This document shows, in pieces, positions 18,985 through 28,016 of a stretch of DNA of 51,896 nt; the first letter of the stretch is position 1, and every line of letters starts with the position of its first letter. Source of the stretch: Acetobacter senegalensis (GTDB taxonomy: Bacteria > Pseudomonadota > Alphaproteobacteria > Acetobacterales > Acetobacteraceae); NCBI RefSeq assembly GCF_001580995.1, contig NZ_LHZU01000122.1, positions 1-51,896 of the forward strand, written 5' to 3'. A program made the position numbers and the translations under genes. The notes below the pieces were generated by a model, which saw nothing but the letters and a program-made list of their open reading frames with translations, was not told the origin of the DNA and searched no databases.

Positions 18985-20214
18985 ATGTGGGACACACTCT
19001 GGACGGACGTTCACCTTGCCACCATGGCACCCTCACGCGTTACAGAGTCCGATCCTTATGGATGTATCAAAAACGCGACTATTGCCCAAAAAGACGGTAT
19101 AATTACCTGGGTTGGTAAAGAGGAAGACCTTTCGGGCTCACCTCATACGCTTGCTAAAAATGTGCACTCCATGGGCGGTCACTGGGCAACCCCGGGGTTG
19201 GTCGACGCTCATACTCATCTTGTCTATGCAGGTGATCGCAGTAACGAATTTGCGCGACGCTTGGAAGGGATCAGTTACCAGCAAATCGCGAAGGAAGGCG
19301 GCGGGATTAATGCCACGGTAACCGCGACACGTGCCGCGTCAGAAGATACATTGCTCGAGCTGGCGATTCAGCGGGCCAAGAAAATGATTGCCGGAGGCAC
19401 AACAACTATTGAGGTGAAATCAGGCTACGGTCTGACGCTTGAAGACGAACTCAAACTTCTGCGCGTGGCACGCAATCTTGAAAAACATCTCCCCATCCGG
19501 GTGCATACAACATTTTTGGGAGCCCATGCCCTGCCGCCTGAATATCAGAACAAGCAGAAGGCGTATGTAAGCGCCCTGATAGAAGAAATGCTGCCGCGTG
19601 TCGCAAAGGAAAAACTAGCCGACAGCGTAGATGCCTTTTGTGAAACGATTGCATTTACACCATCTGAAGTCGCACAGGTATTTGAGGCAGCAACGGCATT
19701 AAACCTCCCCGTACGCATACATGCCGACCAGATGTCTGACAGCAACAGCTGCTCACTTGCCGCCCATTTCAAGGCTTTGTCGGCAGATCATGTAGAATAC
19801 GCAAATGAGGAAGGAGCAAAGGCCATGGCAAAGGCTGGTACTGTCGCCATGCTTCTGCCTGGCGCGTTCTACTTTATCCGTGAAACAAAAGTGCCACCAA
19901 TTGACTGGTTTAGAAAATACAATGTCCCGATGGGACTAGCAACAGACTGTAACCCAGGCACGTCTCCTGTACTGGACATGACAACCATCATGAATATGGC
20001 TTGCACGCTTATGCGCCTCACGCCTGCTGAAGCTCTGCATGGAGCAACTACAATAGGAGCCCAGGCTCTGGGGCTCCAGAAACATATTGGAGTTCTCCAA
20101 GAAGGCTACTCTGCAGACATGTCGTTTTGGCCGGTATCCGGCCCGCATGAGTTATCATACTGGATTGGAGGAGTAACTCCCTCCGCCCGCGTCTTTAGGG
20201 GACAACACGACTGA
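18985..20214 (+). CDS. hutI: Imidazolonepropionase
   Basis: The 409-residue amidohydrolase opens the imidazolone ring of 4-imidazolone-5-propionate to give N-formimino-L-glutamate. The metal-binding [13 protein letters not shown] holds H76 and H78. GGGINATV and [34 protein letters not shown] and [10 protein letters not shown] are further family blocks. The start is preceded by GAGGA. It is divergent from hutFG and probably co-transcribed with hutC, about 100 bp downstream. Confidence 0.97.
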   Translation: MWDTLWTDVHLATMAPSRVTESDPYGCIKNATIAQKDGIITWVGKEEDLSGSPHTLAKNVHSMGGHWATPGLVDAHTHLVYAGDRSNEFARRLEGISYQQIAKEGGGINATVTATRAASEDTLLELAIQRAKKMIAGGTTTIEVKSGYGLTLEDELKLLRVARNLEKHLPIRVHTTFLGAHALPPEYQNKQKAYVSALIEEMLPRVAKEKLADSVDAFCETIAFTPSEVAQVFEAATALNLPVRIHADQMSDSNSCSLAAHFKALSADHVEYANEEGAKAMAKAGTVAMLLPGAFYFIRETKVPPIDWFRKYNVPMGLATDCNPGTSPVLDMTTIMNMACTLMRLTPAEALHGATTIGAQALGLQKHIGVLQEGYSADMSFWPVSGPHELSYWIGGVTPSARVFRGQHD

Positions 20215-20316
20215 GAAAGACCTTAAATAGATATTCCACGCCTTAACATCTATACAGGACAAGAAAACGCCCATAATTTAGAAACACACCCAGACCGCCC
20301 GAAGGACTATTCCATT

Positions 20317-21042
20317 ATGGCCGCCACCACGACAACTCGCCCCCAACTGCGTTATGAACAGGTCAAGCAGTATATCACTGAGCATATCAATCGTGGTGAA
20401 TGGAGTGTCGGGGAGCGACTACCGTCAGAAAGCGAATTGGTCGAGACTCTCGGCGTATCACGCATGACGGTTCATCGGGCTCTTCGTGAGTTAATGGCAG
20501 AAGGGCTGGTAACACGGGCACAAGGCGTGGGAACTTTTGTTGCAAAACCAGTCCCTCGGGCGACCCTACTGGAATTACATGATATTGCTGACGATATTAT
20601 CGCTGCAGGACACATTCATACACAGAAAGTTATAACGCTTGAATCTGTAAGGGCAGATGTTGATCTGGCTATGGCTTTTGACCAACGTCCGGGTGCAAAA
20701 CTTTTTCATTCAGTCATTGTCCATTTTGAAGACAAGATTCCTCTTCAGGTTGAAGAACGTTATGTTTCCCCTCATTTTGTGCCGGATTATCTGGACCACG
20801 ATTTCACCACCCTGCACCCCCACCGACTGCTGACACACATCTCTCGCCCTGATGAGATGGAGCATGTGATCTTTGCAATCACCCCCGACAAACAGTTGCA
20901 ACATCTTTTAGAACTGGAAGAACCCACCACGGCATGCCTACAACTCGTCCGCCGCACATGGGTGCAAGGCAAAACCGTTATGAAGGGGATTTTCACTTAC
21001 CCTGGAAACCGATACAGCTTAGGCGGTCGCTACCAGGTATGA
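20317..21042 (+). CDS. hutC: Histidine utilisation repressor, GntR/HutC family
   Basis: The 241-residue regulator has an N-terminal GntR winged helix (LRYEQVKQYITEHINRGEW, then ESELVETLGVSRMTVHRALREL) and a C-terminal UTRA ligand domain. HutC proteins bind TGTA-N2-TACA-type sites and are released by urocanate. Near-identical motifs (4196, 4415, 16561, 18935) sit in four promoter regions of this window. A poorer match (CTATACA near 20253) lies upstream of hutC and could allow autoregulation, but this is weak. The ribosome site is GAAGGA before ATG 20317. Confidence 0.93.
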   Translation: MAATTTTRPQLRYEQVKQYITEHINRGEWSVGERLPSESELVETLGVSRMTVHRALRELMAEGLVTRAQGVGTFVAKPVPRATLLELHDIADDIIAAGHIHTQKVITLESVRADVDLAMAFDQRPGAKLFHSVIVHFEDKIPLQVEERYVSPHFVPDYLDHDFTTLHPHRLLTHISRPDEMEHVIFAITPDKQLQHLLELEEPTTACLQLVRRTWVQGKTVMKGIFTYPGNRYSLGGRYQV

Positions 21043-21062
21043 GACAAACTATTACATCTGAA

Positions 21063-21260
21063 TTATAAATACGTAGCAGCCGTCAAACGCCCAATAACGG
21101 CGCATTGGATTTCAGCAGTTTCTTCGTAAAGACGTGTAATATGAGCATCCCGTACATAACGTCCCAAGACTAAATCCTGTGTATAGCCATAATCACCCCG
21201 TAATTGGCGGATGCGAAAAGCTCCTTGGTTAGACAGGTTCTGTGTGATTCCATTTCTCAT
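21063..21260 (-). pseudogene. Acyl-CoA dehydrogenase, C-terminal remnant
   Basis: The short open frame encodes FRIRQLRGDYGYTQDLVL followed by YVRDAHITRLYEETAEIQ, which is the C-terminal helix and loop of acyl-CoA dehydrogenases (usual form G-GYGY, then RD-iyeGT-eiq). The N-terminal 300 or so residues are missing, and the usual catalytic-side EGT reads EET. It ends next to an IS5-type transposase fragment, so a mobile-element event probably destroyed it. Confidence 0.65.
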
Positions 21261-21281
21261 GCTCTACCTGATAGGAATGGA

Positions 21282-21581
21282 ATGAAGCTATTAGGCTTCT
21301 TTGCTGTTGATGAACGTCTTGCTCCCCTGACCGGACTTGATGATCAGATCGGAGCGTTCTCCCGAGTTGTAGATTTCGAGGTGTTCCCGCCTGATCTGGA
21401 CAAGAGCCTGCCCTCTTCCGCGGAGCAAAGGCGCTTGTCTCCCGTTTAAGTCGGCGCTGATGGTCAAAATTCTGGTGATCCAGACCTTGAATAGCCTGTC
21501 CGATGAACGGCCATCATATCTGAACACTAATCCTCTGTCCTGCATACACTTTCCGGGTCTGGGGCTGTCTACCGCGTTAAC
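21282..21581 (+). pseudogene. IS5-family transposase, N-terminal remnant (frameshifted)
   Basis: From ATG 21282 the frame reads FFAVDERLAPLTGLDDQIG and VVDFEVFPPDLDKSLP, then stops near 21449. A second frame continues with LMVKILVIQTLNSLSDERPSY and FPGLGLS. These are consecutive blocks of the IS5-type N-terminal domain (loxxxD..idFe.f.p.L, then fKvLviQtLynLSDe..ey, then FlgLgL). The catalytic DDE part is absent. The longer minus-strand frame here (21291-21545) is its shadow. Sequence from about 21581 to 21711 contains nothing recognisable. Confidence 0.7.
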
Positions 21582-21711
21582 TGACGCCCCCTAACTGACA
21601 GGGAAGAAAACGGCTAACAGAGCCTGCAAGTCCGAAAAGAAAAAGACCCAAGACATACCCTTGATCGATCTATGCTTCCTGCAAGCAGAACCTTAGCTGG
21701 CTTCGGGAGGC

Positions 21712-22611
21712 TCAAAGAAATTCTTCAAGACTGCGTAGCAATTCGTCCGGCATTTCTTCCTGCGGACTATGCCCGCAATCAATCGCACGCCCCTTTACAT
21801 CCGTGGCTTTTTCCCGCCACGTCTCCACAACGTCATAAAGGGTTCCCACTGTGCCGCGTGCTCCCCATAACGCCAGTAACGGAACTTCGATCCGTCTGTC
21901 CGCATCAGCCTCATCATGTACAAGGTCTATGCCTGCTGCAGCCCGATAGTCTTCGCAAGCTGCATGACGCATTGCCGGATTGGCGTAGCAGCGACGGTAT
22001 TCGGCCATGACGCGAGGATCGACCGATCCCGGTATCTTGATCTGCCCTGCAATATGACTTTCCAAAAAGAAAGTCGGATCCCCATCAATCAGCCTTTCCG
22101 GCAGTGGATACGGCTGGATCAGAAAGAACCACCAGAAATAGCGTCGGGCAAACTCCATGTTGGTCCGGGCATACATTGTTGCCGTTGGCGCGATATCGAT
22201 AAGCACCAGCTTTTCCACTGCCTGTGGTGCGTCCAGCGCCATGCGATGCGCCACCCGTCCGCCCCGATCATGCCCGACAACACTGAACCGTTCAAATCCG
22301 AGTTCTTTCATGACGCCAATCTGATCAGCAGCCATAGCGCGTTTGGAATAATTGACGTGATTTGGGCCGCCCTGAGGCTTGGCGCTATCGCCATACCCCC
22401 GCAGGTCAGTAGCTACGACGGTAAAACGTTCTGCCAATATTGGAGCAATCTTGTGCCATGTCAGGTGCATTTGCGGATGACCATGCAGCAGAAGCAGTGG
22501 TGGTCCGTTTCCCCCAGTGGCTGTGCGTATCCGCACCCCTTTCACTTCAATGTCATGCCACTGAAAGCCGGGCAACAATTCCGGAAATTCCCTGATGGTG
22601 CTCATGATCAT
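21712..22611 (-). CDS. Alpha/beta hydrolase, haloacetate dehalogenase-like
   Basis: The product is about 299 residues from ATG 22611 (GGGGCAGG upstream); ATGs at 22638 and 22605 are also possible. LLLLHGHPQMHLTWHKIAP, VVATDLRGYGDSAKP and FSVVGHDRGGRVAHRMALD match the fluoroacetate/haloacetate dehalogenase branch, with the nucleophilic Asp in GHDRGG and a C-terminal His in DCGHSPQEEMP. In the halide-pocket segment ARRYFWWFFLIQPYPLPERL, the position of the usual His before Trp appears to be Trp, so true dehalogenation is doubtful. The family also includes epoxide hydrolases. The gene stands alone between transposase remnants. Confidence 0.8.
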   Translation of the reverse strand: MIMSTIREFPELLPGFQWHDIEVKGVRIRTATGGNGPPLLLLHGHPQMHLTWHKIAPILAERFTVVATDLRGYGDSAKPQGGPNHVNYSKRAMAADQIGVMKELGFERFSVVGHDRGGRVAHRMALDAPQAVEKLVLIDIAPTATMYARTNMEFARRYFWWFFLIQPYPLPERLIDGDPTFFLESHIAGQIKIPGSVDPRVMAEYRRCYANPAMRHAACEDYRAAAGIDLVHDEADADRRIEVPLLALWGARGTVGTLYDVVETWREKATDVKGRAIDCGHSPQEEMPDELLRSLEEFL

Positions 22612-22689
22612 GTCTGAACCTGCCCCAGTTACACTCATCAAAAAGACAGGCTATCAGGAAACCTGTTTTATTTCTGATAAAGACCTGTT

Positions 22690-22808
22690 GATGACTGATC
22701 CCCCGACTAGACAATCGCTTTTTGGTCTACAAGAGCCACGGGGAAGCGCCTCACGTGCTTGGCTGATATCCTCCAAAACATCGCTGAACCTGTTGGCGTC
22801 ATAAGCAC
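22690..22808 (-). pseudogene. Probable IS5-type transposase C-terminal fragment
   Basis: Reading the minus strand gives GAYDANRFSDVLEDISQ followed by a Pro/Arg/Ser-rich stretch. This resembles the D-x-GYDAD-x-hr-xL block before the last catalytic residue of IS5-family transposases. It is short and not in a complete frame. The rest of 22612-22949 shows no gene. Confidence 0.4.
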
Positions 22809-22949
22809 CACCTCCAAGAACTGAAGCTGTACGCTAGGTCTTGAAATAAACGGAACGTGTGCTGATAGCCTGATGCAGACATTGATTTTTTGATGCCGCC
22901 CGAACATCACGGATGCTACACTTCGGCAAAAATTCACTCAGGGCCCGAT

Positions 22950-25900
22950 ATGTCGTCTTCACGCCACCTTTTGTTCTCATCTCTGAGTGTTGCCGTCGTC
23001 TCGGTCCTCGTTCCTTCCTCCAGCAGCCGTGCAGCCCCCACGTCCTTACCGCCTCTCGCCTTCCAGCGGACATCGCTCGATGCAACCGGTGAACACTCCG
23101 AAATCTGCCTGCATTTCGATCAGAGCCTGAATGCCCGGGACACGTCGACACTTGCGCATTTAGTCCACCTCTCCCCAGAAACCTCCTTCACGCCTCGTAT
23201 TGAGGCCAACGCGTTCTGTCTCGGCAATCTTGCCTTCGCACAAGCCTATCGCGTGACCGTCGATCCCGCTTTTACCTCTGCCGATGGTCGCCATCTCGCC
23301 GCGCCTATCGTTCTGACCGCCCGATTTGGGCGACGTGATTCAAGCGTCGCCCTCACCGGTGACGGCTTCATCTTGCCCGGTCGTGCGCCCGGACATACAA
23401 CCGGTCTGGCCGTCGAGACTGTCAATGTGGCAACAGTCCGCATGCATGTCTTTCGCCTAACCGCTCATCAGCAATTTCCCGGGCTCACCGGTATCGACAG
23501 CGGCGATTTGAACCTCAGCCAAACCAGCTTCCAGCCCTGGACGTTCCGGCACCTGCTGGACACAAGCCTGCGCGAAGTCTGGCACGGTACCATGACCATA
23601 GACGGCACCGCGGACCACTCGACCACGACGGCCTTTCCTCTCGCGGACACCATCGGCGCGGGGCAGCCCGGACTTTACCTCGTAACCGTCGAAGACGCCG
23701 CGATCACACATGAAAAAAGTCCCGTAGAAACCGCGCTCAAGGCACGGGACAACAGCCTCTATGGGTCACAAAGCCAGACAATCTCCGGGCATTGGGTTAA
23801 TCTCAGCAATCTCGGCCTGACCATGCTTCGCGGCGAGGATGGCCTGACTGTCAGCACGCGTTCCCTGATGAGCGGCCAGCCTGCTGCAGGCGTAAACCTC
23901 ACGCTCCGAGCCCGTGACGGCAGCATTCTGGGCAACGTCACGACCGACGCCAGTGGTCTCGGCCGCTTCGACGCTCCGCTGCTGCGCGGCACGATGGCCG
24001 ACCGCCCCTCAATCCTGCTCGCAAACCAAGGAGATGATTTCGGTTTCCTGCACCTTGATCGCCAGTGGTTTGATTTTTCCGAGCATCACGTTGAAGGCAC
24101 AGACGGTGCGCCAGCAGGCGGCAATCGTGCCCTCCTGCAGCCGGATCGCGGCATCTACCGCCCCGGCGAGACCGTGCATCTGCTTGCCCTACTGCGCGAC
24201 AGGGGCGGCAACGCCATTGGCAACGCCCACCCCACTCTTGTCCTGCGCCGACCGGATATGATGGAAGAACGGCGTATTCCGCTCACCGGCGAGGCCGAAG
24301 GCGGCTATGCCGTCACCCTGCCTCTGAGCACCAACGCACCCATGGGGCTCTGGCGAGCGGAAATCTTGCTTGATCCCTCCCTACCCCCAATCGGCTCCGC
24401 CCGTTTCGAGATACAGGATTTCGTACCGCCCGTAATTGAAGCAAGCTTCAAGCAGCCCGCCTTTGCCACGGTTGGTCAAGAGGTCACGGTCGATGCTTCG
24501 GTACGCTTCCTTTATGGAGCACCCGGCGCTGGACTCAAAAGTGACAGTTCATATCGGATCGTACCCGCCACAGATCCAGTTCCCAGCCACAAAGACTGGG
24601 CTTTCGGCTTCGAAAACGAGGACATCCCGTCAAGCAGCGGCGACATCAGCACAGCTCCGACCGACCACGACGGTCATGCCCTGCTCACCTTCACGCCCGA
24701 TATTCCCCAAGGCCTAACCCGCCCTCTCGATATCGACGTTCGCGCTGGCTTTCTGGACCCCATGGGACGACGCGTGGGCGAACACCTGACGATCCCTGTC
24801 CGCCGCACGACACCCCTGATTGGTCTGCATGTCGCAACAGATGCTTCCGCCAACACGGGTAGCGCGGCCATTCCAGTGGATCTGGCAAGCTTCGCACCGG
24901 ACAATAGTCCAATCGCCATTGGGAAAATTCACTGGTCTCTTGCACGTGTCAACCAGATCTATAACTGGTCGCATACTCCTGATAATGGCTGGACCTTCAG
25001 TAGCCATACCGTTGACGTGCCCATGCGCTCGGGCGATCTCACGACTGACTCGCGCGGCATGGCCCGCATCACCCCAATGCTTGACTGGGGTGAATATCGC
25101 CTCAGCGCCATGCCTTCCGAAAACGGCGGTGCAACCGGTACCTCACTGCGCTTTCAGGTCGGATGGGGCAGCAGCGGAGACGCCAGTACGCCCGACCGTC
25201 TGCCGCTCAGCATACGCGATCCGCATATCGCACCAGGCGGTCAGACGATCCTTCACATCAGCGGTGGTTTCGCTGGTCAGGCGCAAGTGACGCTCGCGAC
25301 CGATCGTGTGCTGAATACTCGCGTTGTGGATGTGCCAAAAGAAGGGCTGGATATCCCGGTTACCGCCACGCCTGACTGGAATACCGGTGCCTATGCACTG
25401 GTAACCCTTTATCGCCCCCTAAATGGTCCCTCCGGTCTGCGCCCGCATGATCCCGTTCGCGCGGTCGGCGTTGCGTGGATCGGCGTCGATCAGAAGACGC
25501 ACCATCTGGACGTGGCGCTCGACGCACCGAAAACGGCCCTGCCACGCCACCGGATCACCCTCCCCGTCACAGTCCGTGCCACGCAAGGTGCATCGGTCGA
25601 TCATGTAAGGGTCGCGGTGGCCGCGGTGGATCAGGGCATCCTCAACCTCACGCATTTCAAACCGTTGAACCTGTTCGATACCCTTTATGGCCGCCCACGT
25701 CTGGGGCTCGACATGCTGGATAATTACGGAGCGCTCCTTCTCAGCGATGCAAAAGCGGGCCTCATCCGTTCGGGCGGTGATGGTGGTTCCGAGGACAGCA
25801 GTGCGGACGGACCACCAGTGCGTACGACAAAAAGCGTCGCGCTGTTCGATGGTCCCGTCGCGCTTGATGCTACCGGTCATGGCAGCGTCTCGTTTGAGGT

Positions 25901-28016
25901 GCCGGACTTCGACGGTCAGCTTCATCTCATGGCCTCGGCATGGAGCAAGAACGCCGTCGGCAACGCACAAGGCGATATTATAACGCGCGATGCTGTCTTC
26001 CCCGATCTTGGACTGCCACGCTTCCTCGCCCCCGGTGACACGGCACAGGCACTCGTTTCAATCGTCAATATCGACGGCCCGGCAGCACACTATGACGTAC
26101 AGGTCACAACGGACGGACCTCTCCGGGTTGCCGGACCGGCCACACTAAACGCCACCGTCAAATCCGGCGACCGAGCCGATCTACGTGTTCCTCTGGCCAC
26201 CATGCCAAACTTGCCGGGGCGCTCATCCATTGCCCATGTTCACCTCACATTACGTCGCGCCGGGTCGTCCGCTCCACTTCTGACGCGAATCTGGCCTATC
26301 GGCATCCGGCTGGCCCATGTTCCCATAACAGTCACGCAGACCGTCCTACTTCAACCCGGCGGTCACCAGACATGGGACGCCACAACCCTCGCGGGTTTTG
26401 ACCCCGCAGATGCGCAGGTCACGCTCGGTATCTCCGCATCCGGTGGGATTGATACGATCGGCCTGATTCAATCCCTGCAATCCAGCCTCTGGGGGGATTC
26501 TGACACTCTGGCCGCGCAGGCCCGAGCGCTGCTGCAGGTCAACACTCCGGAATGGCTCGGCCCGCACGCAACCAAAGACGATCTGCACAAAAACATCAGA
26601 TCGGTGATTGACACGCTTTTTGATCGGCAGAACCCCTCCGGCGAAATCGGACAATGGGAACGTTCAGACGGCCGCAGCCTGCCCGACGATCTGGACTACC
26701 TCGCCGATTTCCTGATCCGTGCGAAAGCCGCTGGATATGACATACCAGACGACCGCCTTGGTCTACTGCTCGACCATATCGAGAGCGAACAGTTGCAGTC
26801 CCGCCCCTCCTATGGCGAACCCCCCGACAGTGACAGACAGGCCGCAGCGCTGAACACGCGCGCTTATGCCACCTATGTGCTCGCCCGGGCGGGTCGTCTC
26901 CAGCCGGAAGGCATTCGTGATCTCGCTTCTTCTCTAATCGCGCGACAGGATGCCGGACATGTCAGTTACGTCTGGGCTGGCACAGCAGGGTCCAACGCGC
27001 AGGCTCACCCGTTGGCTCTAGGCCATCTTGCCGTGGCACTAGCACTTGATGATGCACCAGATGATGACAGCCCCACATCTCCTGCCGCATTGTTTGACGC
27101 CGCCATCGCCGCGCTAGGTCCTCCACGCACCGGCAAGCCAGATATTTGGGATTATAAATACTGGACCTATGTGCGTGATCTGGCGGGCCTTGCGGCCCTC
27201 ACGGCGGAAGCTCATGACGACCGGCGGACCCGCCTGCTCGTCGATCGGTTCGGGCAACTCACGTTGGCAACCGATGCTTTGATGAACGTCACAAAAACGG
27301 CACTACTTGAAGCCGCGAGCGCCATGAACGCTGATACGGAAGGCGGTAGCGTCCGTGTGCAGGGACGACCTAACGCTACCCCATTACACCTACCCCTGAT
27401 CTATTCTTTCAAGCCTTCAGCTCTTGAAAAAGGCGTTCCGGTTGAGAACACCGGTCGAAAGACGTTATTCAGCACTCTGACCATACGCGGCGAACCAGCC
27501 GGAGATGTCAAACCTCTTGCCAACGGGCTGACACTGGATATGAAAGGATTCACTCTGAGCGGCGCGCCGTTTGATCTGACGCACATCAAGCAGAACGACC
27601 GGTTCATCGTCAGCCTCAAAGGTACAGCGCTCAATCCCGGAAATTATCAAATCGCCGTCACCAGCCTGCTTCCTGCCGGATGGGAGATCGAAAGCATTGT
27701 GTCTCCCGAAGACGCCGCAACCGAGGAGCGATACGGACGTAATGCCGAGGACGACAGGACGAAGCCACCCTATGCCTTTCTTGGTGTATTGAGCCAAACG
27801 GACCATGAAGCCTCGTTAGACGATCGCTTCAGTGCCGTGCTACGCTTCAACACGCGCAGTCCCGAACTAGCGGCACGCGGTTTCCACGTCGCCTATGTCG
27901 TCCGTGCCACCACGCCGGGCCATTTTGCCCAGCCTGAGGCCGTCGTTAGCACACGTTACCAGCCAAGCCTTATGGCACGCACGGCATCAGGATCAGTCGA
28001 GATCGCTCCGCATTGA
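22950..28016 (+). CDS. Bacterial alpha-2-macroglobulin family protein, no thioester
   Basis: The giant secreted protein has 1688 residues from ATG 22950, which begins a Sec signal (MSSSRHLLFSSLSVAVVSVL, cleavage near SRA-AP, no lipobox). The MG domains are recognisable, including the bait-adjacent LLQPDRGIYRPGETVHLLALLRD and VPDFDGQLHLMASAWSKNAVG of the A2M core, and a C-terminal TED-like alpha-alpha barrel. Only two cysteines are present (C53, C90), both N-terminal, so the CxEQ thioester is absent; the equivalent place reads LWGDSDTLAAQ. It overlaps pbpC. The pair is a known module proposed to trap proteases that enter a damaged periplasm while PbpC repairs the wall. Base composition is more GC-rich than the flanks. 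Confidence 0.9.
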   Translation: MSSSRHLLFSSLSVAVVSVLVPSSSSRAAPTSLPPLAFQRTSLDATGEHSEICLHFDQSLNARDTSTLAHLVHLSPETSFTPRIEANAFCLGNLAFAQAYRVTVDPAFTSADGRHLAAPIVLTARFGRRDSSVALTGDGFILPGRAPGHTTGLAVETVNVATVRMHVFRLTAHQQFPGLTGIDSGDLNLSQTSFQPWTFRHLLDTSLREVWHGTMTIDGTADHSTTTAFPLADTIGAGQPGLYLVTVEDAAITHEKSPVETALKARDNSLYGSQSQTISGHWVNLSNLGLTMLRGEDGLTVSTRSLMSGQPAAGVNLTLRARDGSILGNVTTDASGLGRFDAPLLRGTMADRPSILLANQGDDFGFLHLDRQWFDFSEHHVEGTDGAPAGGNRALLQPDRGIYRPGETVHLLALLRDRGGNAIGNAHPTLVLRRPDMMEERRIPLTGEAEGGYAVTLPLSTNAPMGLWRAEILLDPSLPPIGSARFEIQDFVPPVIEASFKQPAFATVGQEVTVDASVRFLYGAPGAGLKSDSSYRIVPATDPVPSHKDWAFGFENEDIPSSSGDISTAPTDHDGHALLTFTPDIPQGLTRPLDIDVRAGFLDPMGRRVGEHLTIPVRRTTPLIGLHVATDASANTGSAAIPVDLASFAPDNSPIAIGKIHWSLARVNQIYNWSHTPDNGWTFSSHTVDVPMRSGDLTTDSRGMARITPMLDWGEYRLSAMPSENGGATGTSLRFQVGWGSSGDASTPDRLPLSIRDPHIAPGGQTILHISGGFAGQAQVTLATDRVLNTRVVDVPKEGLDIPVTATPDWNTGAYALVTLYRPLNGPSGLRPHDPVRAVGVAWIGVDQKTHHLDVALDAPKTALPRHRITLPVTVRATQGASVDHVRVAVAAVDQGILNLTHFKPLNLFDTLYGRPRLGLDMLDNYGALLLSDAKAGLIRSGGDGGSEDSSADGPPVRTTKSVALFDGPVALDATGHGSVSFEVPDFDGQLHLMASAWSKNAVGNAQGDIITRDAVFPDLGLPRFLAPGDTAQALVSIVNIDGPAAHYDVQVTTDGPLRVAGPATLNATVKSGDRADLRVPLATMPNLPGRSSIAHVHLTLRRAGSSAPLLTRIWPIGIRLAHVPITVTQTVLLQPGGHQTWDATTLAGFDPADAQVTLGISASGGIDTIGLIQSLQSSLWGDSDTLAAQARALLQVNTPEWLGPHATKDDLHKNIRSVIDTLFDRQNPSGEIGQWERSDGRSLPDDLDYLADFLIRAKAAGYDIPDDRLGLLLDHIESEQLQSRPSYGEPPDSDRQAAALNTRAYATYVLARAGRLQPEGIRDLASSLIARQDAGHVSYVWAGTAGSNAQAHPLALGHLAVALALDDAPDDDSPTSPAALFDAAIAALGPPRTGKPDIWDYKYWTYVRDLAGLAALTAEAHDDRRTRLLVDRFGQLTLATDALMNVTKTALLEAASAMNADTEGGSVRVQGRPNATPLHLPLIYSFKPSALEKGVPVENTGRKTLFSTLTIRGEPAGDVKPLANGLTLDMKGFTLSGAPFDLTHIKQNDRFIVSLKGTALNPGNYQIAVTSLLPAGWEIESIVSPEDAATEERYGRNAEDDRTKPPYAFLGVLSQTDHEASLDDRFSAVLRFNTRSPELAARGFHVAYVVRATTPGHFAQPEAVVSTRYQPSLMARTASGSVEIAPH

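Noticed and set aside
21291..21545. Minus-strand 84-codon open frame
   Set aside because: The plus strand carries IS5 transposase N-terminal motifs in two frames; the minus frame shows no family match.
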